From JAEHDI01 sp035455185 (lineage in GTDB: Bacteria; Acidobacteriota; Terriglobia; Bryobacterales; Bryobacteraceae), in assembly GCA_035455185.1 (NCBI GenBank), contig DATIFQ010000434.1, forward strand, positions 1-6,192: 6,192 nucleotides of DNA. Reading direction: 5' to 3'. This document shows, one piece after another, positions 1 to 6,192 of this stretch. A program made the position numbers and the translations under genes. Under the pieces are notes generated by a model. It did not search any database, was not told where the DNA came from, and saw only the letters and a list, made by a program, of their open reading frames with translations. How positions within the stretch are numbered: position 1 is the stretch's first letter; the number at the start of each line of letters is the position of its first letter.

Positions 1-1553
1 TTCGAAGGCTCCCACTTCCGGATCTGATCGTGCGTCCAGCGGATCTGCTCCAGGAAGCGGTAGAGGTTGAAGCTCGCCCAGTCGAACCAGAGAGCGCGGT
101 TCGCGGCGGCGTTCTCCTGCCTGGGCATCGGCACGGCGGCGAACCCGCCGAACTTCGTTCCCCAGATCCGATTGGCAGCTCCGATCTCGCCGTGCTTCCG
201 GCGCAGCCACTCCTCCCACATCCGCTTCGTGTAGTCACAATAGCAGACGTAGGTGTACTCATAGCCGAGGTTCTGCGCAAGGTGATCGCGGTCGCCGGTC
301 TGCGAGCGCTCGAAGGTCTCGATCCGCTTCGCCACCGCCTCGCGGGTGTGGGGGCTTTCGAGGCAGACATTCACCGGCGGCCCGAGGACTTCCCAGGAGC
401 TGCGGTCGCGGATGATGTGATCGGAGTGGTCCCAGCCGACGCGGTGCGTGTCCGGATACTTGTGGTAAGCCTCCCAGATCGGCTGGCGCTCCACGTCGTG
501 CCGCGTCGCTCCCGCCACCAGTTGGGTGCCGTAGTCGGTCTGGCTGTTGGCGAACCACCGCAGCAGAGGCCCTTGCCGGTTGTAGAGCATCCCGAACAGA
601 AGGATGGGATCGCCGTTCAAGCGGAAGTAACCGTCCTTCGCGGCGAGCGTCGAGTATTCCGGCACGGGCGGTACGGAGCGCCTCGGCGCCTTGCCGTCGA
701 TCGCGCTCCTGAGTTCGTTGTCGGCATTACGCGCTCCCTGGATGAGGAAGTCCAGCGCGCGGCGTTGTTCCTCCTTCCGGTCCTGCCAGAACGCGACCAG
801 CCGCGAATGGAATGCCAGTCCCGCGAGAAACGGATAGATTTCGGCGTAGGCCGTTTCGACGCCTTTCGCCTTGGCCTCTTCAATCCTCTTCTCCAGTTCG
901 TGGAGGGCCCGCTCGGCCTCCTGACGCCGCGCAGCGAGGCCCGCGTCGGTCTCTCGGAACAGCAGGTCGCCGTACGGTTGCTTCTGGAGCGTGGCGCTCG
1001 CGGCGCTCAACCGCGGATTCGACAGCACGAAGGTTTTGTCTTCGGTGAATTTCAAATCCATGCCGTCGCGGAGAAACAGCGGCTGGAAGAAGACTCCGAG
1101 GTACGCCACCCGCCGGGGATCAACGGGCTTCTCGTCCGGTGACTGCATCTTTTCGAGGCTGATCTCGACCGTGCTCCGGCCCGGTCCGATCACGAACCCG
1201 TCGAAGGTTCCTCCGGTGTACGTCTCGGATGCGGGGTGGTCCGTCCGGCCCGAAATCCGGACGTAAACCGAAAACGGCTCACGGTACGGGTTCTCCACGT
1301 CGAACCGGAAGGAGTTCCACGGGCTCCAATCCGCTACCGGGAGCCGCTTGATCTCGAAGCCCGTGGTTGCGTAACCCTTCCAGAAGACGGCTTTGAGTAT
1401 CCCCGTCTTCGCCGAGGCCAGATCGCAGTGCGTCGCCGAGAGCGCGGCGGGAGAGAAGATCTCCGCCAGCTTTCTCTCCGCTTCCGCCTGCCGGCCCGGA
1501 AGCATCGCTGAAGAGGCGCACCCGAGAACGAACAGCGCCGTCGCCCGCCTCAT
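1..1553 (-). CDS. Exported GH42-like (clan GH-A) glycoside hydrolase, C-terminus cut by window edge
   Basis: An uninterrupted minus-strand frame of 517 codons runs off the left edge. Seen: a basic, hydrophobic N-terminus (residues 1-25) with a lipobox-like V-L-G-C ending at Cys12, suggesting a lipoprotein or other exported protein; residues about 50-185 look like a beta-sandwich, possibly carbohydrate-binding; residues about 203-285 are charged and helical with coiled-coil character. From about 305 a TIM barrel seems to begin, with the 'F-R-L-N-G-D-P' opening (N313) typical of clan GH-A. Residues 428-470 resemble the GH42 segment holding the acid/base Glu, a CxC pair and a 'WL..+.G.I...N..WGT.F' stretch; E432 is the likely acid/base, and the nucleophile would lie beyond the window. 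Family assignment is by motif memory: clan GH-A is fairly safe, GH42 less so, and a galactosidase activity is only a guess. The start is fixed by the ATGA overlap with the upstream GH3 gene and a GAGG seven bases before the ATG. Confidence 0.82.
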   Translation of the reverse strand, partial: MRRATALFVLGCASSAMLPGRQAEAERKLAEIFSPAALSATHCDLASAKTGILKAVFWKGYATTGFEIKRLPVADWSPWNSFRFDVENPYREPFSVYVRISGRTDHPASETYTGGTFDGFVIGPGRSTVEISLEKMQSPDEKPVDPRRVAYLGVFFQPLFLRDGMDLKFTEDKTFVLSNPRLSAASATLQKQPYGDLLFRETDAGLAARRQEAERALHELEKRIEEAKAKGVETAYAEIYPFLAGLAFHSRLVAFWQDRKEEQRRALDFLIQGARNADNELRSAIDGKAPRRSVPPVPEYSTLAAKDGYFRLNGDPILLFGMLYNRQGPLLRWFANSQTDYGTQLVAGATRHDVERQPIWEAYHKYPDTHRVGWDHSDHIIRDRSSWEVLGPPVNVCLESPHTREAVAKRIETFERSQTGDRDHLAQNLGYEYTYVCYCDYTKRMWEEWLRRKHGEIGAANRIWGTKFGGFAAVPMPRQENAAANRALWFDWASFNLYRFLEQIRWTHDQIRKWEPS

Positions 1554-1564
1554 TTCATCGCCTC
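1550..1564 (-). promoter_or_regulatory. ATGA stop/start overlap and internal ribosome binding site joining the two glycosidase genes
   Basis: On the minus strand the GH3 stop TGA (1552-1550) overlaps the ATG (1553-1551) of the GH42-like gene as ATGA. A GAGG at 1564-1561 lies seven bases before that ATG, inside the last GH3 codons. This layout is typical of translational coupling, so the two proteins are probably made from one transcript in linked amounts. No separate promoter is needed for the second gene. Confidence 0.8.
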
Positions 1565-3898
1565 GAACTCTCCGGTGAGCCGTATGTCTTCTGAAGAATG
1601 GCCGACCATCACCTTGAATATGCCGGGCTCTACAACGCGTTTCAGGCTACGGTCGAGAAGCGACAGATCGTCCGGCGTCAGGAGGAATCGTGCTGTCTTC
1701 CGCTCGCCCGGCTTCAGCGCCACCTTCGCAAATCCCTTCAACTGTTTCACCGGTGTCGAGACCGAGCTGACGACGTCGCGGATGTAAAGTTGAACCACCT
1801 CGGCGCCCTCGCGTCGTCCCGTGTTCTTCACTTCGACGCTGATCGGAACGTCGCGGCCGGCGGGGACCTTCGGCTGATCAATGCGAAGATTCGCGTATTC
1901 AAAGGCTGTGTAGCTGAGCCCGTAGCCGAACTCCCAAAGCGGATTCGGACTCATGTCGACGTATCGCTTGCCCCAGCCTTCCTTGATCCAATAGGCCTTA
2001 GACGGCTTGAAGTTGTAATAGGACGGAAGCTGGCCCGAATGGCGGGGCACGGTGACCGGGAGCCGGCCGCTCGGGTTGTAGTCGCCGAACAGGACGTCGG
2101 CCACGGCGTGCCCGCCCTTCTCGCCGGGCAGCCAGGCTTCGACGATCGCCGGCACGTGCTCGGCGATCCAGCGGATGGAGAGCGGCCTTCCGTTGACCAG
2201 AACGACGACGGTCGGCGTGCCTGTCTCCACGACGGCCTTGACGAGATCCTCCTGCATGCCGGTCAGGTCGAGGCTTGCCACGTCGTAGCCTTCACCGTTG
2301 GTCGGATACTCCGTCGCCCAGGCATTCTCGCCCACCACGACGATGGCGACATCCGCGTTCTTCGCCGTCCGCCGCGCCGTTTCGATTTCGTTGACCTTGT
2401 TCCCAATGACGTCGCAGCCCTTGACATATTCGACTCGCGTCCCGCGCCCCACCTTGGCCTTGACGCCTTCGAGCACGGTCACGACATCCTGAAGCACTTT
2501 GAGCGCGACGTAGTCTCCGAGCAGGTTCAACTCGTGGTCCGCGTTCGGGCCGATGACCGCGATTGACCGGATGTCTTTCTTCAGCGGCAACAGGTTCTTT
2601 TCGTTCTTGAGCAGAACGATGCCTTCCCGGGCGGCCCGGAGCGACAGGTCCTGGCTCTCCTTCGTGTGGGTGACGCGCACGGCCCGCTCGGGATCGACGA
2701 AACGGCTCTCGAAGAGTCCGAGGTCGAACTTCTGGCGGAGGATGCGGCGCACGGCGCGGTCGATCAGCGTCATCGGCACCCTCCCCTCGCGCACGTTCTC
2801 CGCCAGCGGCCGCATGTAAGCGTCCTCATACGAGATGCCCACGTCGAGTCCGGCCTTGAGCGCCCACACTCCAGCCTCCTTCTGGCCGGGAGCGATGCCT
2901 TCGTACACGATGGTCGAAAGCCCGCCGCCCTCCCCAAGCACCAGGCCCTGGAACTTGAGTTCGTCGCGAAGAATCTTGGTCAGTATCCAGTCCGAGGAGT
3001 GGACCGGCACAGCGTCGATGGCAGGATAGGTCGCCATTACGCCGCGCCCGCCCATTTTCTTAATACCCGCTACCCACGGTGGCAGAAACACCTCGCGCAG
3101 CATGCGCTCGGAGATCTCCATCGCGCCGCGTTCGAAACCGCTCACGGGCTGGCTCTGGCCGGGATAATGGCAGAGCCCGGCGACCGTCTTGTCCGGGGCG
3201 GCGATGTTGTCTCCCTGAACCGCGCCGACGATCGTCTCGGCGATCCGGGAACAGAGATAAGGGTCTTCGCTGTAGCCTTCCTGATTTCGCCCGAGGCGCG
3301 GGTCGCGGTTCGGCTCCACGACCAGCGTGAAGATCTGGTGTACGCCGATGGCGCGCGCCTCCCGCGCAGCCACCGTGTAGATGTCGCTCAGCAGATGCAT
3401 GTTCCACGTGCTGCCAAGAGCCGGCCCCTCGGGGAAGATCGTCCCACCGGAGCACATCAGACCGTGGGTCCCTTCCTCGGTTTGAAGGAGCGGGATCTTG
3501 AGGCGTGTCTTCTCCCGGGCCAGCCGCTGCAGTTCGTTAAGGAACTCGGCCTGGCGCCGGGTACCTTCGGGGATTACGGTGTTGGGCAGCGTAAAGAATC
3601 CGCCGCCAGGTCCGACGCCTTTCTCGCGCGTCCCGAGAGTGAACTGGCGGCATGCCTCGAGCTTCGCCGGGATCTCCTTGCCGAGTTCGTCGACATAGAC
3701 GCACGGCATGTTCATCTGGCCGATCTTCTCCTCGAGCGTCAACCGCCCGAGCAGGTCTTCGACTCTTTTCTCGACAGGCTGTTTTGGATCGAGGTAGACG
3801 GGCACGCCGCCGGACTGGGCGAGTGCGGTCATCGCAAGTATGAGGACAAGAGCTGGAACAAGATATCCGTAGCGCAAGGTGTTTCTCTCCCGATCCAT
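1550..3898 (-). CDS. Exported glycoside hydrolase family 3 protein (beta-glucosidase/xylosidase-like) with altered nucleophile motif
   Basis: The product is 782 residues, close to the length of BglX-type periplasmic beta-glucosidases. A Sec signal peptide covers residues 1-27 (cleavage likely after A-L-A). Next come the GH3 N-terminal barrel (about 45-400), the alpha/beta sandwich domain (about 423-620) and a C-terminal fibronectin-III-like domain (about 698-770). Family marks seen: 'L-T-L-E-E-K-I-G-Q-M' at 53-62, 'E-E-G-T-H-G' at 141-146, 'R-D-P-R-L-G-R' at 198-204, 'S-E-D-P-Y-L' at 210-215, 'G-I-V-L-L-K-N' at 426-432, 'E-G-Y-D' at 536-539 (E536 a possible acid/base) and 'F-G-Y-G-L-S-Y-T' at 657-664. 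Oddities: the usual S/T-D-W nucleophile motif reads G-E-G (E323), and the usual Lys-His pair reads Cys-His (C243-H244). The enzyme would cleave terminal beta-linked sugars outside the cytoplasm; specificity is unknown and activity uncertain. The frame stays open 120 codons further upstream, but this start is preferred because the signal peptide begins here, with GGAG four bases before the ATG. Confidence 0.95.
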   Translation of the reverse strand: MDRERNTLRYGYLVPALVLILAMTALAQSGGVPVYLDPKQPVEKRVEDLLGRLTLEEKIGQMNMPCVYVDELGKEIPAKLEACRQFTLGTREKGVGPGGGFFTLPNTVIPEGTRRQAEFLNELQRLAREKTRLKIPLLQTEEGTHGLMCSGGTIFPEGPALGSTWNMHLLSDIYTVAAREARAIGVHQIFTLVVEPNRDPRLGRNQEGYSEDPYLCSRIAETIVGAVQGDNIAAPDKTVAGLCHYPGQSQPVSGFERGAMEISERMLREVFLPPWVAGIKKMGGRGVMATYPAIDAVPVHSSDWILTKILRDELKFQGLVLGEGGGLSTIVYEGIAPGQKEAGVWALKAGLDVGISYEDAYMRPLAENVREGRVPMTLIDRAVRRILRQKFDLGLFESRFVDPERAVRVTHTKESQDLSLRAAREGIVLLKNEKNLLPLKKDIRSIAVIGPNADHELNLLGDYVALKVLQDVVTVLEGVKAKVGRGTRVEYVKGCDVIGNKVNEIETARRTAKNADVAIVVVGENAWATEYPTNGEGYDVASLDLTGMQEDLVKAVVETGTPTVVVLVNGRPLSIRWIAEHVPAIVEAWLPGEKGGHAVADVLFGDYNPSGRLPVTVPRHSGQLPSYYNFKPSKAYWIKEGWGKRYVDMSPNPLWEFGYGLSYTAFEYANLRIDQPKVPAGRDVPISVEVKNTGRREGAEVVQLYIRDVVSSVSTPVKQLKGFAKVALKPGERKTARFLLTPDDLSLLDRSLKRVVEPGIFKVMVGHSSEDIRLTGEFEAMK

Positions 3899-3950
3899 GG
3901 TACTCCGGCGCACAACAACCTTCCGGGCGAGATACACTGATTCCTGCCTT
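3899..3950. promoter_or_regulatory. 52-base divergent intergenic region, presumed to hold both promoters
   Basis: This is the only non-coding stretch between the leftward glycosidase pair and the rightward esterase/amidohydrolase pair. On the minus side a GGAG (3906-3903) is the probable ribosome binding site of the GH3 gene. On the plus side no good Shine-Dalgarno precedes the ATG at 3951. A weak -10-like TACACT at 3933-3938 lies so close to that ATG that a very short leader or leaderless message is possible, but I find no convincing -35 partner. With only 52 bases, the promoters must overlap or reach into the opposing coding sequences, so coordinated control by one regulator is plausible. 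No clear inverted-repeat operator was seen. Confidence 0.4.
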
Positions 3951-5039
3951 ATGCGCTCTATTGCCCTGCTTTCCGTTCTCACTTTCGTTCTGTGCTTCGC
4001 CCAGGAGTCGAAGCCCGAGCCCGCCGTCGATTGGCACGACGTCCGGAAGTTCGGCGTCGAGGGCCAGGGATGGAAGGACACCAAACATCCTTTCGACCGT
4101 CTCCCCGCCAAAGCGGAGGGAGTCGTGCGCCCGCCCGTCTGGGATCTCTCGCAAGACTCGGCGGGGTTGTGCGTCCGCTTCTCAACCGACGCCTCTATCA
4201 TTCGCGCCCGCTGGACGCTGCGCCACGAGAACCTTGCCCTGCCGCACATGCCGGCCACCGGCGTCAGCGGACTCGACCTCTATGTCCGGCTCTCCTCCGG
4301 CTGGCACTGGATCGCGAACGGCCGCCCGCTGAAGCAGACGAACGAACAGACGCTGGTCGGAAACTGGCCCGGAGGGAAGCGGGAGTATATGCTCTACTTC
4401 CCGCTTTACAACGGCGCCGAGTCGGTCGAAATCGGCGTACCTCCTGGCGTCGCCATCGAACCGGGCCCACCGTATCGCCCTGGGGTCAAGCCCATTCTCT
4501 TCTATGGCACTTCGATTCTCCAGGGCGGGTGCGCCGCCCGGCCCGGCATGGCCTACCCGTCGATTATCGGCCGCATGTTCGACTGGCCGACCATCAACCA
4601 GGGCTACTCCGGAAACGGCAAGTCCGAACCGGAGATCGCCACCCTGTTCGCCGAGATCGACCCGGCCGTCTACGTTTACGACAGTCTGCCGAACCTCAAT
4701 CCGGCGGAAGCGAAGGAGCGCGTTGAGCCTTTCCTGCGGACGCTGCGCAAGGCCCATCCGAGGACTCCCATTGTGCTGGTAGAGAACGTGATCTACACCA
4801 ACATCCAGTTCAGTGAGCAGCGGCGGACCGAGGTGACGGAGAAGAACGCCACGCTGAAGGCCGTCTATCAAAAGCTCCGCAAGCAAGGCGACAAGAACCT
4901 CTACTACGTCCCGGCGGCAGGCCTCTTCGGCAGCGACGGCGAGGCTACCGTCGACGGCGTCCATCCGACCGATCTGGGCTTCCTCCGGATGGCGCAAACG
5001 ATTGCACCTGTGCTGAAACCGCTGTTGCGAAAACGCTAA
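3951..5039 (+). CDS. Exported SGNH/GDSL-type esterase with N-terminal GxDLY domain
   Basis: The product is 362 residues. A Sec signal peptide covers residues 1-17, with likely cleavage between F-A and Q-E. The N-terminal part (about 25-175) contains G-L-D-L-Y at 107-111, the hallmark of the GxDLY domain found before SGNH hydrolases (Pfam PF14607 as I recall). The catalytic domain follows (about 180-360, Lipase_GDSL_3-like). Block I is Y-G-T-S-I with S188 as nucleophile; block II is 'N-Q-G-Y-S-G-N' at 216-222; block III is 'L-P-N' with N248; block V is 'D-G-V-H-P' with D335 and H338. The SGNH residue set is therefore complete. Thr in place of Asp in the GDS box is, as I recall, usual for this subfamily. 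The role is hydrolysis of an ester outside the cytoplasm, plausibly acetyl or another acyl group on a sugar given the divergent glycosidases; the substrate is an inference. The frame opens at 3879, but the start at 3951 is chosen for the signal peptide and to avoid overlap with the GH3 gene. Confidence 0.92.
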   Translation: MRSIALLSVLTFVLCFAQESKPEPAVDWHDVRKFGVEGQGWKDTKHPFDRLPAKAEGVVRPPVWDLSQDSAGLCVRFSTDASIIRARWTLRHENLALPHMPATGVSGLDLYVRLSSGWHWIANGRPLKQTNEQTLVGNWPGGKREYMLYFPLYNGAESVEIGVPPGVAIEPGPPYRPGVKPILFYGTSILQGGCAARPGMAYPSIIGRMFDWPTINQGYSGNGKSEPEIATLFAEIDPAVYVYDSLPNLNPAEAKERVEPFLRTLRKAHPRTPIVLVENVIYTNIQFSEQRRTEVTEKNATLKAVYQKLRKQGDKNLYYVPAAGLFGSDGEATVDGVHPTDLGFLRMAQTIAPVLKPLLRKR

Positions 5040-5044
5040 GGAAC

Positions 5045-5062
5045 AGAAGGAGCCGAATGATG
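5045..5062 (+). promoter_or_regulatory. Strong Shine-Dalgarno with tandem ATG ATG start for the amidohydrolase gene
   Basis: AGAAGGAG at 5045-5052 lies four bases before ATG 5057 and seven bases before ATG 5060. The second ATG has the more usual spacing, but both are in frame and differ by one Met. The site sits in the 17-base gap after the esterase stop, so the two genes are probably cotranscribed. It is a much better ribosome binding site than that of the esterase gene. Confidence 0.7.
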
Positions 5063-6192
5063 CGACCTACGCGCCGAGAAGCTGTCACTGCCCTGGCGGG
5101 GATCACTGCAAGCTGCACGCGCCGCGAGCCTGCCGCCGAACCGCCGAAAAAGGCCGCCCCGCTTAGCCTTAGTGAATACGCGCCCAAGAGCATGCTGGTA
5201 GTGCCCGAGACAAAGGTGGAGAAGGCGCGGTACCCGGTCGTCGACATCCACACGCACATCAGTTGGCTCACCGCCGAAGGACTGGGCCACCAACTGGCTC
5301 TGAGCGGGAAGCGGTACTACCTCGCGCCGGCCGAGGAGATCGTGAAGGTGATGGACGGCCTGAACATCCTCGGGATGGCGAACGTCACAGGCGGTTACGG
5401 CGCGAGTTTGCAGGAGGGTGTAGACAACTACGACCGGAGGTTCCCCGGCCGTTTCTTCACCTTGGTCGAGCCGATGTTCGACCAGGTGAACCAGTCGGGT
5501 TACGCAACCATGCAGGGAGATGCCGTCGAAGAGGCTCACAAGCAGGGCGCGAAGGGCCTGAAGATTCTCAAGTCGCTCGGAATGTACCTGCGGGAGAACG
5601 TCACCGAGGGCCCGCTCATCAAAGTGGACGACCCGCGCTTCGACCCGATGTGGGAGGCGTGCGGAGCGCTGAGGATGCCCGTCGCGATCCACGTCACCGA
5701 CCCGGCGGCATTTTTCTACCCGGCTGACCGATTCAACGAGCGCTACGAGGAGATGCACCAGCACCCCGACTGGGACTTTTCCGGAAAGGATTACCCTGCG
5801 AAGATGGAGGTGCTTGAAGCGAGGAACCGCGTGCTGGCGCGGCACCCAAAGACACAATTTCTCGGGCTGCATATTTCCAACTGGCCCGAAGACCTCGGCC
5901 TGGTGAGCCAGTGGATGGACAAGTACCCGAACCTATGGGTCGAGATCGGGGCGCGCATCGCGGAACTGGGCCGCCAGCCACGAATGGCAAGGAAGTTCTT
6001 CGAGAAGTACCAGGACCGGATCCTGTTTGGCACGGACATTTTCGCACGCGGCAAAATGGCGGCGGACATGGCCTCGCTCGGGCGGATCTATCCGATTTAC
6101 TACCGCTTCCTCGAAACCGAAGACGAGTACTTTAATTACTCGCCGGGAGCCGTGGGAGGGTCGGGCCGCTGGCGTATCTACGGCCTCGGTCT
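5057..6192 (+). CDS. Twin-arginine-exported amidohydrolase (Amidohydro_2 type metal-dependent hydrolase), C-terminus cut by window edge
   Basis: The frame is open for 378 codons to the right edge. The N-terminus has T-R-R-E (5-8), then a short hydrophobic stretch and Cys20 in 'I-T-A-S-C', suggesting Tat export and possibly a lipid anchor; residues 21-40 are Pro/Ala/Lys-rich, like a linker. The enzyme core is a metal-dependent TIM barrel: H65-T-H67 after strand 1, H212 in 'A-I-H-V', H272 in 'G-L-H-I' and D327 in 'F-G-T-D', the full set expected of the ACMSD-like amidohydrolase group (Pfam Amidohydro_2). The last residues seen, 'G-R-W-R-I-Y-G-L', look like the approach to the usual C-terminus, so little is probably missing. 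Family members hydrolyse lactones, amides or esters, or decarboxylate aromatic acids; the substrate here cannot be told. It follows the SGNH esterase by 17 bases and is probably in the same operon. Export separates it from the cytoplasmic decarboxylases of the family. Confidence 0.9.
   Translation, partial: MMRPTRREAVTALAGITASCTRREPAAEPPKKAAPLSLSEYAPKSMLVVPETKVEKARYPVVDIHTHISWLTAEGLGHQLALSGKRYYLAPAEEIVKVMDGLNILGMANVTGGYGASLQEGVDNYDRRFPGRFFTLVEPMFDQVNQSGYATMQGDAVEEAHKQGAKGLKILKSLGMYLRENVTEGPLIKVDDPRFDPMWEACGALRMPVAIHVTDPAAFFYPADRFNERYEEMHQHPDWDFSGKDYPAKMEVLEARNRVLARHPKTQFLGLHISNWPEDLGLVSQWMDKYPNLWVEIGARIAELGRQPRMARKFFEKYQDRILFGTDIFARGKMAADMASLGRIYPIYYRFLETEDEYFNYSPGAVGGSGRWRIYGLG

Noticed and set aside
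30..1142. Long plus-strand open frame (370 codons) opposite the GH42-like gene
   Set aside because: It is antisense to a frame with clear glycosidase motifs and export signal; its translation is rich in Arg, Val and Leu with no recognisable domain, as expected for a mirror frame in GC-rich DNA.
1598..2566. Plus-strand open frame (322 codons) opposite the GH3 C-terminal half
   Set aside because: It mirrors the GH3 sandwich and fibronectin-III-like domains; its Asp/Arg/Val-rich composition is typical of an antisense shadow.
2666..3940. Long plus-strand open frame (424 codons) opposite the GH3 gene
   Set aside because: It lies antisense to strongly conserved GH3 sequence and has no domain, signal or ribosome binding site that I can see.
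3879..3950. 24-codon N-terminal extension of the esterase frame
   Set aside because: It would overlap the GH3 start and place charged residues ahead of the signal peptide that begins at the ATG at 3951.
3899..4258. 120-codon N-terminal extension of the GH3 frame
   Set aside because: It would overlap the divergent esterase gene and bury a good signal peptide inside the protein; the ATG at 3898 has a GGAG and starts directly at the signal peptide.
4506..4520. Thr instead of Asp in the GDS box of the esterase as a sign of inactivity
   Set aside because: Nucleophile S188 and the Gly, Asn, Asp and His blocks are all present, and G-T-S is, as I recall, usual in this SGNH subfamily.
4182..4997. 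Minus-strand open frame (271 codons) opposite the esterase gene
   Set aside because: It is antisense to the complete SGNH catalytic set and shows no motif of its own.
5036..5872. Minus-strand open frame (278 codons) opposite the amidohydrolase gene
   Set aside because: It is antisense to the metal-binding amidohydrolase core; the His/Val/Leu-rich translation has no recognisable fold signature.

Overview
The window is a compact, GC-rich, almost wholly coding stretch of bacterial DNA with four genes in two divergent pairs. All four predicted products begin with an export signal. This set (a GH3 beta-glycosidase, a GH42-like clan GH-A glycosidase, a GxDLY/SGNH esterase and a twin-arginine amidohydrolase) resembles the secreted degradative gene sets of Acidobacteriota of the Solibacter/Bryobacter type. 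That placement is an inference from gene content and protein style, because the window has no marker gene.

Leftward pair (minus strand): a 782-residue exported GH3 enzyme (3898 to 1550) is followed by a GH42-like exported glycosidase (1553 to the left edge, C-terminus missing). They share an ATGA stop/start overlap, so they almost certainly form one translationally coupled operon. Rightward pair (plus strand): a 362-residue exported SGNH hydrolase with an N-terminal GxDLY domain (3951 to 5039) is followed after 17 bases by an amidohydrolase of the Amidohydro_2 type (5057 to the right edge, C-terminus missing). The pairs are separated by 52 bases, which must hold both start regions and probably both promoters.

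A reasonable working picture is a small saccharide-degradation locus acting outside the cytoplasm. The SGNH enzyme would remove acyl groups from a sugar or glycoside, the two glycosidases would trim the glycan, and the amidohydrolase would act on a released group or on an unrelated small molecule. The substrate cannot be read from the sequence.

The most interesting signal is in the GH3 enzyme. Where GH3 proteins carry the nucleophile motif (S/T)-D-W, this one reads G-E-G (E323), and the Lys of the substrate-binding Lys-His pair is Cys (C243). The rest of the family framework is intact. The GH42-like neighbour also departs from its family, with Tyr instead of Asn before the putative acid/base Glu and an incomplete cysteine cluster. 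Two adjacent, coupled glycosidases with altered active sites make this operon a candidate for unusual glycoside chemistry. I saw no RNA genes, mobile elements, CRISPR or long repeats.
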